A stretch of DNA of 64,000 bases from Punica granatum (GCF_007655135.1 NC_045131.1:7440001-7504000), one strand, 5' to 3'; positions 1-15,477 are shown, counted from the stretch's first letter. Program-made: numbers and translations. The notes: a model not told the origin generated them from the letters alone.

Positions 1-146
1 GTTTCTCCCATGATCAAAGAATTAGCCTCTCCTCTTTATCTGTTGAGCTTTCCTCCTTTGGTCTTACCTTTGGTCTTACAATCAAAGAGGATTTGATGAT
101 TTGCAGCTCTGATTCGAGACTGATATATATCTGCTGAAGCAGAGGA

Positions 147-2187
<2,041 letters not shown>

Positions 2188-3495
2188 TACCCGCACCTGA
2201 ACCCACTTAAAAACTTAGTGCTTCGAAAGAAGAAGCTTGCTTGTTTCCAATGGGAAGTTAGTTCGGTCAGAAACTTTGTTTAATCGATCATATTCTAGAT
2301 CCTGAAACTATATGTATCGACACAGATCTGTTTCCCATGTGTGAATCTTGTTTGCAACTCCCTTTGCATTTGTTTGTGAAGCGTTTAGTGTTTAATCATG
2401 GATATGTATGAAAACCCACCAGGTCATTTTGGGAATCTGAATGACGAGACCCAATCTTTCTCCTAGTTGAGGTTGGTCTTAACTGGGGAAGCTCGGCACC
2501 TCGGAGGACTGGTAGGACATTGATCCCCATTTGTGTTTACTGTTCACGGTCCATCTATCACCTGAAATTTACAGAACGCCACTGCATTCATCCGAGTTTA
2601 TGGCACGATTGTGAAATCAGCCTCATAATCTCTCTTTGTAAGTTGAGTTCAACCTCGCAATTTTTATTCCTGGAAGATTACAGACCCCATTTGCCATTCA
2701 TTCCTGGAGGATTAGTGAAAGGGCCGGATTGGGGTAGAATCAAAACTTCAGGGAGTAAATTGACAGAACACGGAACCTCAGGATGCGAAGCAGCAAGGGT
2801 TAAATCAATCAATCAATCAATCAATGCGCTGCTTCAGCTTTCCCTTCGACCGAAAAATTAGGTTTGCTCGACCGGCGACGAGGAGCTGTGAGGAGCTTCT
2901 TCCTCCCCTTCTCCCTCCTCTTTCAATTCGAAGGATTCGAGTTTGGAGTTGGGGATTCCCTTTTCAAATCCTTCTGTTGAGTGGCGGGCGTCTGCTTCTG
3001 GGCTCTTGACTTTGACCGTTGGACTCCATTTCTCTGTCGAATCCGATCTCTCTATTTTGAAGTTGTAGGTCCAATCTTCCCTTCTGCTCCTGCTTTTTCT
3101 CTACAAGGTCCCAAGATCTTTCATTTACGCTCAGGGTGTCTTGATATGGGCCCTCTTGTTTTCACAGTCTTGGGATGGAATGGAATGGGGCGGGTTGTTC
3201 TATTGTTCTAGCATGTTCAATCGGGTGGATGAAACTCATGTAGGAAATGCCTAATCTTGATCTTTTCCTGCATCTCGTTCAGCTGCTATATGCCCAGTTA
3301 TCTATGATTTGGTGGATTTTCCATCGTTTCGATCATGGGCTTGTTTCAGGATCTGCATTAGCTATTAGAAGAAATGAGAGAACTTGCCCCTGTTTTCTCT
3401 AAAGATTTTCTCTTCGCCGCTTCTATAATTAAAGTCGCGTTCATGTTGCAGGTTTTGTTCGGGACTGATATATTTATATCTGCTGGAGCATAACA
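2188..3495 (+). promoter_or_regulatory. Spacer with promoter and leader of the second UBC gene
   Basis: This stretch holds the 3' end of the first E2 gene and the promoter and untranslated leader of the second. A CT-rich, leader-like block lies at about 2860-3110. A good acceptor (TTGCAG) at 3446-3451 sits 45 bp before the ATG, so the leader very probably contains an intron, as is common in plant ubiquitin-pathway genes. The donor is not obvious. A short ATCA array occurs at 2803-2825. No convincing protein-coding sequence is present. Confidence 0.4.
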
Positions 3496-5008
<1,513 letters not shown>

Positions 5009-6250
5009 CCCTGCACCTGAAAAACACTCAAAAGTACTGCATTGGAAAAGGCAGAAAGCTCGCGGTTGCTGTTTGTCCCCAGGGGCAAATTAGTTTGGTC
5101 ATAAACTTTGTTCTAATTAATCATTCTAGACCCTGAAATTATTGTGCTGGAACCAGGAACTGAAAACATGTACGGACACATGTTTCCCCTGTTGCGACTA
5201 CTGTTTGTCAAGAGTTTCTGAAGTGTTTATATACTCATGAGGATTCATTTGGTCGTTTAGGTTGTGTTGTCTGTCATCTTTCCCGCCCTTAAACTTGATA
5301 GGAGTTTCTTTCTCCTCGTGAGAGGAACATGGACTGCAACGTTCTTTGTGAACCATTTCTCTGCATACCCATTGCTCGTCGGCCCTTCTTAGCAGTAGGG
5401 CCAGGCTTGATCTATTGAGATCTTGTCAAAACAAATTGGAACTGGAAACAATTTGGCTCGCACTGAGTCTGTTTTGTACCGGCGGTCCATCTCTCCTTTT
5501 TCAATCATTGGTTATTGAAGTTCCATTAAGACAAAGGAAAATAACATAACCTTGTATCTTAAAGTCTCGAACGATATTCAAATGATATCATTTAACTGAT
5601 TTGGTCCCCAAATTCATTTTTTGTCTCTAATTTTGCTCATAGTGTATGAGTGAGTAAGTCTCATCTTTTATCCCTGGTTATGGGTTCTATCCTATATATA
5701 AAGAGAGAATCAATCGTAAGACAGTCGTAAAATGAAACCGTGACTGAAAAAGGAAAAGTGATGTAGTGGCACGCATGCTCTTATTTAAAAATTAAGAATT
5801 CGATTTTTATCAGAGAGACTATACGTGTCGTTTTATTTCACTTGTCATTTCCCTACACTAATTTTATATTGCTCTCCTGCTTCACGAACAAAGTCGACAA
5901 AAATTTGATCTCTGCTATCTCATGGCTCGAACAGAGATTTTTTTTTTTTTTTACTTTATGTGCACTTTAGTATCTAAAATCCATTGTGAATTCTAACTAA
6001 TTCATTTCGAGTCGAGTCGATTTACTAAGAGATAAAACCCTCTTTGCATGAGAGACATTATTTTTCAGTGACAAATAAAAGAAAAAAAAAAGTAAAGAAT
6101 AAAATAATTTGTAACGTATTTTTATTTTCTGCTTTCTTTTTGTGATAATTGAAACTAAAGATTTCCCAAAAAAACTGGAAAAACAGAAGAGATTCCCATG
6201 CAAGTCTGCATGGTGACAGTTGGGAAATTGCAAAAGGACGGACGCGGACA
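5009..6250. other. Intergenic region between UBC and thioredoxin
   Basis: No gene is visible. The first 300 bp should contain the 3'-UTR of the second E2 gene. At 5755-5850 there is a degenerate stretch resembling the tRNA-like heads of the SINE-like copies at 15.3 and 54.4 kb (GTAGTGGCACGC, then TTCGATTTTT). The rest is AT-rich. Confidence 0.4.
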
Positions 6251-7688
6251 CGACCAAGCAAATATCTTCTTCATTCCCCTCTGCTCTGCCCCTCCCACAA
6301 TTCTTCTGCTCGGTCTTTCCTTTCAGGAATCATTCTTCTTCATTCATCTCTTCAAATTCGGCACAAAAATCAGGAAGGGTTCATCTCAATCATTCCTCCC
6401 CGCTCCTCCTCTCGCCGTGGCGTTTGCCCTGGTTTGTGATTCTGAGGAATCTCCGTCGACAGCGGGGTTCTTCATCGATCCCCTGCTTCTTGGTAGGAAG
6501 GTTCGGGTTCAGCCCCCATCGTCCATTTTGTCCGGTACTTATTTCCGTACTTTAATCATCTCTTCTGCATCTTCTCGAAATGGAGATTATATCTTCTCCG
6601 CAGATTTTGTTTTTCCTGCATTCATGATTGTTTGCATCCTCCATATGATGCAAGTGAATTCCATTTGTCTGTTATTGACAGCCCGCAGAGGTTAATTTGC
6701 TTGTTATTTAGCTTATAAGGCTTTAGGGAGAATGAGATGACAGTTGACACCATTGTGCTCGCATTTTGGCTTTTTACGCATGGCGATTTGAGCTAATGAA
6801 GATGGGTTCTTGTGCAATTTGTGTCTGTTATTTCAAGAAAGGATTTCCTGCAGCTCGGTTATTATGGTCACCTAATTTGTGCAGTTTACTAAGACTTTCT
6901 GCAATCATTGAGCGATTTACTTTTTGCTAGATGTGGTGGTTACTCTGGACAATGTGTAGCTCGGTTGAATCAACAGAGTTAAAGAGCACTTAAATTTGTT
7001 AATTCGGTGAAATCGACTTATAACTCATAGTAGTTTTCTCCGAATTCAAATATCCGATAATATGGTTGTTGCAGGGTTGTGATGGGACCTTCGGCATGTA
7101 GGATTCGCTTACTTATAGTTGCTAACTGCAATATGGCAAATACCAAATGGAAAGCATAGTGAAATCTTCATAGGCATGCGTGCCACGTCAAAACGGAACG
7201 GAATTATCATATGAAGCCGTTATCATTTCTTCACTCAACATGGCAATGATTGTATTCCTTTCCCTATCACTTGCTAAGATACGAACCATTTTCCTTTTCA
7301 ATATATACTCAATTCTTTCCTTTAATTTACGTATTTTCAAATGAATTATCATATTAAAATCGATGATAATCAACTTCTGTGTTATGGTTTAAATGTGTCA
7401 TAGTATTTGTTGCTCATGTCAGTCTTTGTCTCCAGTATTTGCCGACAAGACCGATCAATCTTTCAGGGAGATATCGTATCCAAATTCCAATAGCCTCTCT
7501 GAGCATTGTTATGGGTTCATGTTTACCTAAGGTATATTCTTGATCAAGATCATCAAACTTCCAATATCTTTGCATTTGTGATGGGTGAACTGAAATGATC
7601 AGGATGTTCTTTGGATAAACGTAACAGATATGTAACAAGAATCTTTGGTTTAAACATTTGAATTTATTAATTTTCCCGATTGTTGTAG
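6251..7688 (+). promoter_or_regulatory. Leader, possible first exon and first intron of the thioredoxin gene
   Basis: A C/T-rich block at 6265-6530, following AT-rich DNA, looks like a transcribed leader, with a possible donor at about 6493 (TTGGTAGGAAGG). The coding start is not settled. The ATG at 6802 opens MGSCAIC, resembling the MGxC N-terminus of H9-type thioredoxins, and a phase-0 GT follows at 6823. The ATG at 7094 opens MGPSA after a good acceptor at 7077-7079, with a phase-1 GT following. Either could splice into the exon ending at 7808. Confidence 0.35.
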
Positions 7689-8843
7689 TATCAACAAGCT
7701 GGGAGGTCTGACCCGAATGTTAATCTTACTGGCGGGAATTTACACCTCGTGACCACGATGGAGATTTGGGAGGAAAAGCTTTCAGAAGCAGAAAAGTGCA
7801 GAAAGAGCGTAAGTACTTCTGGAAACATGCCATTATATATGTGTAGACAACTGCGAAGTAAAATCTCCTTTGGATAATTTTCTTAAAAAGTTTGATTTTA
7901 CTGTTGGTGTACTGCAGAATCTAATCGGAGACTCCTCGTTTCTCACTTTGAGTTTTTCTAACTCGTAAATTTGACCAACCAAGTTTAGAATTCCTTTTCA
8001 GATATATTTGTCATCACATTTTCGTTTCAAGCACTATATTACAAAACTCCAACTTTATCTCGAGCTTCTGAATCCCATGTTCAGAGATTAGAAAATCTTC
8101 GTTTTTTACTTTCATTAGATTTCATTGAACATTAGGAGGAAAAGTCTGTCCGAATGTTTTTAAGGAAAAAGCGTATCTTGATTATCTGCCAGCTGATTAA
8201 CAGGTCATTGCGAACTTCAGCGCGACCTGGTGTGGTCCGTGCAGGACAATTTCAGCTTTCTATGCAGAATTAGCTCAGAAACATCCTTCTCTGATGTTTC
8301 TATTGGTCGATGTCGATCAACTTACTGTAAGTAACGATGTTTTCTTTTCATAAACTTCGAGTCATAGTTCATCCTAAGCTCTTTTCGTTGGTACTTCATA
8401 CTGAGGTTATGGGCATTCAGCTGCATGATCAATTATAGCTTATATTGGCTTCGGAAAGTTCTGCAGTTTCCATTTTTTTTTTTCCTGTTTCTTGAGAAAA
8501 TAAGAAACTAGTATGGGCCAGAGCGTGTCCGGCAACCTTTCTACTTGTTACGAATATTTAATTTTTTGGTTTTATACAGAACCCAGAAATCTTTCATGAT
8601 CTGCTAGAACCAACAGAGGAAGATCTCTTTCTCAATCCATTTATGTATCTGTGTTATTCGGGGAGCTAAGTGCGCTGAGATGGCGAATTATTGCTAATGC
8701 AGGAGCTCAGCACATTATGGGACATTCAGGCGACACCTACTTTCTTCCTCCTTAGAAATGGGCAGCAAATCGACAAGCATGTGGGTGCAAACAAGCAGGA
8801 CCTACAAAGAAAGATCACTGCAATCTTAAATTCGAAACCATAG
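7689..8843 (+). CDS. TRXH9-like: h-type thioredoxin, H9-like (5' end incomplete)
   Basis: Three exons are clear: about 7689-7808, 8204-8326 and 8703-8843, giving some 127 aa. They encode GGNLHLVTTMEIWEE, then NFSATWCGPCRTISAFYAE with the redox WCGPC site, FLLVDVDQL, and DIQATPTFLFL with the cis-proline. The protein ends AILNSKP. H-type thioredoxins reduce target disulphides in the cytosol; subgroup H9 is known for an N-terminal MGxC extension that is acylated at the membrane. Length is right for the family (about 140 aa) if one short first exon adds 5-12 residues. That exon is the only doubtful part, with candidates at 6802 and 7094. The acceptor used could be 7688 or 7698, depending on the first-exon phase. 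Glutaredoxin and plastid thioredoxins are excluded by the motif pattern. Confidence 0.88.
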
Positions 8844-10192
8844 CCTAAGACGTGTCAGGGACTTGACAGGTGATTGATTACTCGTTCCTCCACTCTCACC
8901 CGAGGAAGTTCGTCGAAACTCTGTTGAGACATGAAGTTTTGAGCATCTTCCGCGTTTCGGAACCGTTTGTCTTCTGCTTTTTTGCCTGTACTTTTGCCTT
9001 TCAACGCTGTAAATAGGACTGATTGAGGACTGGTTCAGTATATTCTTCGACCAGAAAGCAATTTTCTCAAACTTGTGGTACGGTGCCAAGTTGTTATTAT
9101 TATTTAGATGGATGCGCAGAAGACCCACTGCAGAATAGTTAGTGAAAGTTACTGTTAGCCTATCTAATAGTCGAAAACCGAGTCACACGTCTCAGGATAC
9201 TCATCTCAACACCGACAGCAACGCTTAGGAGAAGCGTTCCAATAAAAGGTTGTAATGCCAGTTGGACTAAGACATGGAAGCACATCTCAGACCCCGCGTT
9301 AGGAGGCCGGAATAAAAAATGGACGAGGAGATCTTAACGGATAGTCTTTTGTGTCCCATGGCAACACCAATGTGGGGACAATGAAATCAAAGGGAATATG
9401 TCGCAACTGTCAGACCCAAAAACAGATGATAGATTTAACCATTCTTGCACTGTCCTGTATCGTAAACATAGCCTGTCGGCTTGATTCGAACTTACAACTT
9501 TCGCTTTTCAGTATTACCGATCACGAGCAGAACATTCAACTTTTAAATTCGAATCGACTCTGTCCGTCAACTCATAATCATTCCATAGCTCGAACCGACA
9601 TTCGAGTTGTAACCTTTTCTCTTCCTCTCCCTCTCTAATCAACACTGTATGACAACTAACAAAACCGCGTAGGCAACAAAAGACAGCTCCTGCCACCAAC
9701 TCCATCCACATGCCATGCTGCCAGCTGATACCATTATCTTTTCCTTACTATATCTGTTTATTTGACCAACCTTCGTGCCCCCAATTACGAGCACCAATTA
9801 GAAAATTTGGACCCAAAATTGGGAAAATAGACCAATTCTTTTAGTAGTCGGAAAGGAGATTCTCAGTTGATGACAGACGTGTTCGATGATAAATTGACGT
9901 AGACAACTCGAAGGTGTAGGTACGATAACAGCTGAAAATTGAGAGGAAAACAAGCTAAGAGGATCGAATACAAACGTTCTTCTCATCATCAGGTTGCTAA
10001 AAGAAGGAATTACAATAAAAAAGAATTATTAGTTTACACACTTTCTTAATCATGTAACGTAAAATGCAGATTAGAACTTGGCTTAATCGAATATGATAAA
10101 CCCGGAAAAGGAAAAAAAAAAAAAAAAAAAAAAAAAGAGGCATATCTAATGATTTGATTGGAATGATCGGACGGTGGTAATTCTGATGATAG
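8844..10192. other. Convergent spacer, thioredoxin to FERONIA-like gene
   Basis: The spacer contains the 3' ends of two convergent genes and nothing else I can call. A run of 27 A lies at about 10111-10137, shortly beyond the receptor kinase stop on the minus side. Short open frames here have no recognisable motif. Confidence 0.4.
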
Positions 10193-12868
10193 CTACCGCC
10201 CTTTAGGATCCATGATCTGCGAGAAAACAGCGCTCGGGGTTAGCCCATCGGAGTCTTCACTTGCAATGCTCCGGCCACCAATGCTCATGCTTATTGTTGA
10301 GTCGGTGATATTGCTGTTGAAACCGGGACATGAGTCAGGATCCTTCTTTCCTTTGCAAGCCACATCGAAGGACCCATCCTCGATACCCAGTCCGCCGAGA
10401 GCTTTCCCGCCTGCTTCTGCACTCTCCTGTAGCTGCAGAGCGAATTCGAGGTTCCACAGCACGTCACCCATCGATGGCCTGTCGATGCCTTGATCCGACA
10501 CACACTTCATTGCAGTCTCGGCAAACTTCTTGAAGCACTCGGGAGCGATCTTTCCCTTCAGGTGAGGGTCGATGATCTGATCGACCATGCCCTTCCTGTG
10601 GCAATGAGCGGCCCACTCTGCTAGGCTGACTTGCTCCTTGGGCAGTGTTGGGTTCAATGCTGGCCGAGCACAGATTATCTCGAATAGAACGACCCCAAAA
10701 GAGTAAACATCAGATTTGTCGGTCAGTTGCTGGCGCCTGAAGTACTCTGGATCCAAGTATCCGAAGCTCCCCTTAACGACAGTGCTCACATGTGTATGAT
10801 CTAACATCGGACCAGTCTTGGACAAACCGAAATCCGAAACTTTTGCCACCCACTTCTCATCCAAGAGGATGTTAGTTGTCTTCACATCCCGATGGATGAT
10901 AGTGTATTTGGCGCCAGTGTGGAGATAGTGCAAGCCACGGGCAGCTCCGATGCAAATCTCGAGCCTCTGCTTCCACGGAAGCGGGGGCTTCTGTGTCTTG
11001 TACAGGTGCTCGCGGAGAGTTCCATAGGCCATGTAGTCATAAACGAGGATCATCTCAGTATTCTCCTCGCAGTATCCGATCAGAGAGACCAGATGGCGAT
11101 GGCGGAGTTTGGAAAGCATCTCGATCTCAGTCTGGAACTCGTGGACACCTTGTTCAGAGAGAGGGTTGCCTCGCTTGATTGCGACCTTAGTCGTTCCGCC
11201 GTCAATCTCTCCCCAGTAGACTTTCCCAAAGCCTCCTACGCCAAGGAGAAGAGATTCGTCAAAGTTTTTGGTGGCAGCTGTGATCTCGGCAAAGGAGAAG
11301 TGGCGGCATAGGTTTGAAGGAATGGAGGACGCCTGACTTCCGGTGGCATTTGTCTTTGAAGAACCTGCAGTGTGCGAGTTCCCATAAAGAGAGAGGGGGA
11401 GCCACCCAGAATGACCATCGCTTGAGGTCGATAGCTTCGAATGGATATGTCGCCGCGATGCACTAACCAGGAAGAACCCAACGACCAGAGCTAAAATAAC
11501 TCCAGCGCTAACACATCCTGCAATAATCGCCTTATGATTCTTAGACTTCCCATGGCCCGAAGGAGGTCTTCCTGCAGACTCATCGATTAGAGTTTGTTTC
11601 GGAGCTGGAACAGGATTTGGCCCTGCAAGATTGCCAGTTGTATCGTTTATCTTAAAGATCTCTACTCCGTTCAAGATCGCATTATAATACTCAGACTTCG
11701 TTTCTGTGAACGGATGAAGTTCAAGCCACAAATCCTGCTGAGGACTTCCATTTGGCACGAAAACAACATAATCCTTATACACTGGGATTCCATGGCCCTT
11801 GACCCATCCGACCACATCAGCTTCACGTTCAGCAGTTTGATTGTTGATGAAGATGCTGAACACCCTCTGATTGATCTTAGTAATGTTCTCTGCGACCTCG
11901 CAGAAATGTAGCCGGACCAAGTAAGAGAACCCAGAGTCGATTGACAAAATCCACGTCAGGTTGTAATGCAAGTTGATGTTCGGATCGGGTCCCATCGATC
12001 TTGCAGTGGAATAGACATCCTCAGGCGCAACGTAAGTGGGCATGCTCAGCGGGTAAGAGATATTATCCTTAGGATCAAGTGACTCGGGAACCCCAAGTGC
12101 TGCCCCGTAGATGTAGGGGGTGTCGTCCCTCCATGACCTGAACAGGCCCGTGTCCTGGGAAGGCGAGATATCGTTCCCGCCCACATTCAGCCGGTAGACA
12201 TTCTCGAGCGTAGTGGTGTTGTCGATGTAGAACGGAACGCTCCCGCCAACAATCATGGTAGTTCCATCAGTAGAGCTGTAGATATCCGGCATCGACGCAA
12301 TCTCAATCCCGTTGACGAAAGCGTATGCTTTCGAATAGCTCTTTGACGGGCTGAAAGTGATATTCAGAGCTTTGCCGGCAACATTAACCGAGTACTCCTT
12401 CACTACGTAAGCGAAGTTCAGGGCCCCGGCCGTCTGAGAAACGCTGAAGTTCTTCAGAAGTGTGTAATCGCCAGCCAAGACAGAGAAAATAGCGTCCGAC
12501 CCGTTGAGGCTGTTATAGGAAGAGGGATAAAAGTAGAGCCGGACGAACTTCCGGCCTGGACTGACAGGGAAACTGTAGGTGAACTCCGAACCGAAGACAC
12601 GAGCCGTCATGAACGGGACTTGGGGGACAGAGGGGTCCTGCGTCGCGGCGGTGGCGGATTTCGAGTCCAGACCCGACGCAGCAAACTTGGAGTTGACGTC
12701 CGATGTCCATTCCCGGCCATCGGTGTCGGTAGCGCGAGAATCGGCCCCGCAGCTCAGCAGGATTTTCTCTGCCGGGACATAATCAGAGCACAGGGCGACA
12801 CGAATGGAAATCGACAAGCAGAGACATATCAAAACCAAAGAAGAGCGGCTCTCGAGAGAGCTCTTCAT
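10193..12868 (-). CDS. FER: FERONIA-type CrRLK1L receptor-like kinase
   Basis: A single uninterrupted frame of 891 aa, starting at the ATG at 12868 (MKSSLESR). The reading frame extends upstream, but only to a TTG, so this is the first ATG. Order: signal peptide about 1-27, malectin-like ectodomain about 30-410 with many N-glycosylation sequons, juxtamembrane region, a transmembrane helix about 447-470, and a Ser/Thr kinase about 525-800. Kinase landmarks are GVGGFGKV, VAIK with Lys565, HRD at 659-661 and DFG at 679-681. The C-terminus IGGRSIASEDSDGLTPSAVF is diagnostic for FERONIA within the family. FERONIA is the plasma-membrane receptor for RALF peptides and controls cell-wall sensing, growth, fertilisation and immunity. 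Lack of introns is normal for CrRLK1L genes. The kinase is predicted active. Confidence 0.96.
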   Translation of the reverse strand: MKSSLESRSSLVLICLCLSISIRVALCSDYVPAEKILLSCGADSRATDTDGREWTSDVNSKFAASGLDSKSATAATQDPSVPQVPFMTARVFGSEFTYSFPVSPGRKFVRLYFYPSSYNSLNGSDAIFSVLAGDYTLLKNFSVSQTAGALNFAYVVKEYSVNVAGKALNITFSPSKSYSKAYAFVNGIEIASMPDIYSSTDGTTMIVGGSVPFYIDNTTTLENVYRLNVGGNDISPSQDTGLFRSWRDDTPYIYGAALGVPESLDPKDNISYPLSMPTYVAPEDVYSTARSMGPDPNINLHYNLTWILSIDSGFSYLVRLHFCEVAENITKINQRVFSIFINNQTAEREADVVGWVKGHGIPVYKDYVVFVPNGSPQQDLWLELHPFTETKSEYYNAILNGVEIFKINDTTGNLAGPNPVPAPKQTLIDESAGRPPSGHGKSKNHKAIIAGCVSAGVILALVVGFFLVSASRRHIHSKLSTSSDGHSGWLPLSLYGNSHTAGSSKTNATGSQASSIPSNLCRHFSFAEITAATKNFDESLLLGVGGFGKVYWGEIDGGTTKVAIKRGNPLSEQGVHEFQTEIEMLSKLRHRHLVSLIGYCEENTEMILVYDYMAYGTLREHLYKTQKPPLPWKQRLEICIGAARGLHYLHTGAKYTIIHRDVKTTNILLDEKWVAKVSDFGLSKTGPMLDHTHVSTVVKGSFGYLDPEYFRRQQLTDKSDVYSFGVVLFEIICARPALNPTLPKEQVSLAEWAAHCHRKGMVDQIIDPHLKGKIAPECFKKFAETAMKCVSDQGIDRPSMGDVLWNLEFALQLQESAEAGGKALGGLGIEDGSFDVACKGKKDPDSCPGFNSNITDSTISMSIGGRSIASEDSDGLTPSAVFSQIMDPKGR

Positions 12869-14392
12869 GGACTCAAACGGCAGCAACAAGCCGAAAATCG
12901 ATGCGACGGAGGTCGAAAATACCTCGGAGACCGAATATCCGAGCCGATCAACGGCTGAAAGGTCAGCTCAGAGCTTCAATGGAGCACACACTAACGCAGA
13001 AACTACAACGGGGAGGAATTTCCGATTGAAGCAGGACCGTGGAAGAGAAGTACGGGTCTCGAAAGGGAGAGACCGCGAGGAACTGGAAAGATGGCGGAGA
13101 AGGTGGCGAGCTCAAGAGCTTCTCCTCCAAGAACTGACCGGGAAATGCTCGGTGCAGAAGCCCAGAGAGAATGCAGCTCGCCGGAGGAGGAGGAGGGAGA
13201 GAGTGAGAGCTCACTGGCCGGAAATTGGGCCGAGATTTGAGATCGGCGGGAGGGATTGCCTGAGCCGAGACGGAAGGCGAGGGAGTATGGGCGCTTTAAC
13301 AGCGAGGGGCTTTGGATTTAATCGTTCGGGCGATTGGGTGGGGGTGGCGGTTGGGAGGCGGAATGACGGGAATGCCCTCGGGGGAGTGAGTGTATTAACG
13401 GGGGGTGCCACTCGTCGGGGCTCCGATGTTTGGATGACAGTTCACTGAGTCGAGTGGAGCGAGTGACTGCAACCGGATTTCGGGCGACACGCTGTGAGGG
13501 ATAAATTCGGCTACGCGCTTCCGCCTACCGGCAGACGGCCGTGACCCTGCCGCATGCTCCGTCTGTCCCATGATGGACCCTATGGGTCCCAGTTCTGGAG
13601 CCGATAAGGTCTATCAACCCGGAGCAGCCAAATGGTTCACTTCGTGAACGTGCGTATCTGTCTTTTTTGCTGCATCTTAGCTGGCATTCCATCCTTTTTG
13701 TCTTTTTTTCCCTCTTTTAAATCTTAAAATAATCTTACCACTAGGTATGGTTGCTGCGCTTTGCTGCGGTCCAAGAAATATATTAAATGATTTGAAATTT
13801 TACAAATAACATTAGGTAAAGGAGAACGTATTCTAAAAAAATAAAGAAAATACTCTCAATTTATAAATTTTTGAAAGTTAATTAACAATAATAATCAACT
13901 CTCATTATTGGATCTTCTTATATAAGTAAATGAAGAAAAAGTACTTATAACACAAAAAGATAAATGTACGGTATAATCTTTTAAAAGATACAATATAGAA
14001 AATGTTAATCGATGAATAAAAATAAAGAATACACATCGAAAGAAATATATAATTATTTGTAAAGAAAAATAAAGTGTATGCTATATGTATACTTTTTTAG
14101 AAAAAGATAATAGATAGAGACGATAAGTAGAACGCATTGTGTCAAAATCTTATAGTATTCGGGAAAAATTAGAAATGCTTGTACACGATAGTGACGAAAA
14201 AACGCGACTCTATACTTACTTAGGAATGTTAGAGGTTTGGTTCCATAGGTGACACTATTTATATATACATATATAATCATTAAAAAAAAGTTGGAAAAAA
14301 TTATACCCATAGAGACAAATATAGATAAAAGTTTGAGAAAAAATACTTTTTTTTTGAAATAATTTAACGGTCGGTCCTTTTCATCAAAATAT

Positions 14393-14780
14393 AATATCAA
14401 TTGCTTGTTGAATCTTGTGAATTACATGAAAGTATAATACTCCAAATTCGAGAGTTGAAGAGCTTTAAAAAACGTAGGAATTAGAATAAAAAAATAGATG
14501 CCCATGAGTGAGAAAATGTTTTCGATTCACAACCTAAAATTTGTAAAAGTAAAGATTTTATCATAATTATTGGTCATTTCACCCAATCATTTAATCATGA
14601 AATATCAATTGCTTGTTGAATCCTATGAATTACGTGAAAGTAAGATACTCTAAATTCGGGTTGTCGAAGAGCTTTAAAAAAGTATGAATTAGAAATAAAA
14701 AATTAGATACTCAAGAGTGAGAAAAGATTCCCTACTCATAACATAAAATTTAAGTAAAAATATTGCATTTATCCTAAAGA
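14393..14780. repeat. Diverged direct duplication of about 180 bp
   Basis: The sequence starting AATATCAATTGCTTGTTGAA at 14393 recurs at 14601 (offset 208 bp). The shared order of blocks is: GAATTACrTGAAAGTA, then AAATTCG, then AGAGCTTTAAAAAA, then AGAGTGAGAAAA-like text. The copies differ by many point changes and small indels, so the duplication is old. No coding potential. Confidence 0.7.
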
Positions 14781-14984
14781 AAAGGTCCAATTACAATAAC
14801 AAGATTATTAGTCTCGAAGGGTTAATCAATTACCTGTTACCTTAGTCTAATCGAGTTTAAAAGTAAATTGGAAAAGTGAAATTAAAAATTTTAAGAAAAA
14901 GAAATTTGAAATTAAAAATAAAAAAAGAACATGACGAGGGGAAAAAAATGGCCCACTCGCTCTATGGTCTCATGATGGAACCTA

Positions 14985-15182
14985 TATCCTCCGTTTGATT
15001 TCGCAGTTAAAATCACAAAAAATTTAACTTTAACTTTAACTCAACACACTACACAACAAAAATACACATTTCCCGAGTGAAAAATTTTAACTTTAACTTT
15101 AACTCAATACACTACACAATCATTTGTCATTTTTCACAATCAAAATCAAAGTTATTTTAACTCTGAAACCAAACGCACCATA
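14985..15182. mobile_element. MITE-like element with internal 65-bp duplication
   Basis: Imperfect terminal inverted repeats: CCGTTTGATTTCGCAGTTAA on the left matches the reverse complement of the right end, GCGTTTGGTTTCAGAGTTAA. Between them a unit containing TTTAACTTTAACTTTAACTC and CACTACACAA occurs twice about 65 bp apart. It is too short to code for a transposase, so it is non-autonomous. A second element of the same type lies at 59.5 kb. Superfamily is uncertain; the TGTTTGGTTT-like ends recall PIF/Harbinger Tourist elements, but the target duplication is not clear. Confidence 0.65.
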
Positions 15183-15251
15183 ACTTCTTGTATAATTGTT
15201 GCTGGTTATTTCCATTTTGGGTAATCATTACTTTCTAATAAATATTTTTTT

Positions 15252-15391
15252 CGATTATAAGAGAGACTCGTGGCTCTAATACGATGAAATAGAAATCTTA
15301 ATAGTCGATAAAATGATACGAATAATCCCACTGGATATCGAACTTGAAACTTATTGATTATCAAGCGAGAGCGTGCTCTACCACTGCACCC
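15252..15391 (-). mobile_element. tRNA-derived SINE-like element
   Basis: Read on the minus strand it begins GGGTGCAGTGGTAGAGCACG, close to a Pol III A box. About 35 bp later comes AAGTTTCAAGTTCGATATCC, which resembles a B box (GGTTCGANNCC). A tail about 140 bp in matches the tail of the element at 54400-54537 (GTATTAGAGCCACGAGTCTC versus ATACTAGGCTCATGAGCCTC). It is not a functional tRNA: no cloverleaf can be completed. Confidence 0.55.
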
Positions 15392-15437
15392 TTTTTTATA
15401 CTTCTTAATATCCTTTTATTCTCTCGGCCGAAAAGGG

Positions 15438-15440
<3 letters not shown>

Positions 15441-15475
<35 letters not shown>
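15441..15475. repeat. AT dinucleotide microsatellite
   Basis: About 17 uninterrupted AT units. Comparable AT tracts occur at 25557-25579, 27315-27344, 57151-57170 and 63366-63385; all are in intergenic DNA. Confidence 0.95.

Positions 15476-15477
<2 letters not shown>

Noticed and set aside
10892..11311. Plus-strand frames inside the receptor kinase gene
   Set aside because: They are antisense shadows of the conserved kinase domain, whose minus-strand translation is unambiguous.
12804..13448. 214-codon plus-strand frame opposite the FERONIA start
   Set aside because: It overlaps the antisense of the receptor's N-terminus and its GC-rich leader. It is Arg-rich low-complexity sequence with no motif, so it is a composition artefact.
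15345..15392. tRNA gene suggested by GGTAGAGC on the minus strand
   Set aside because: No complete cloverleaf or anticodon arm can be drawn, and the same text recurs in a longer element at 54.4 kb, so a SINE-like origin fits better.
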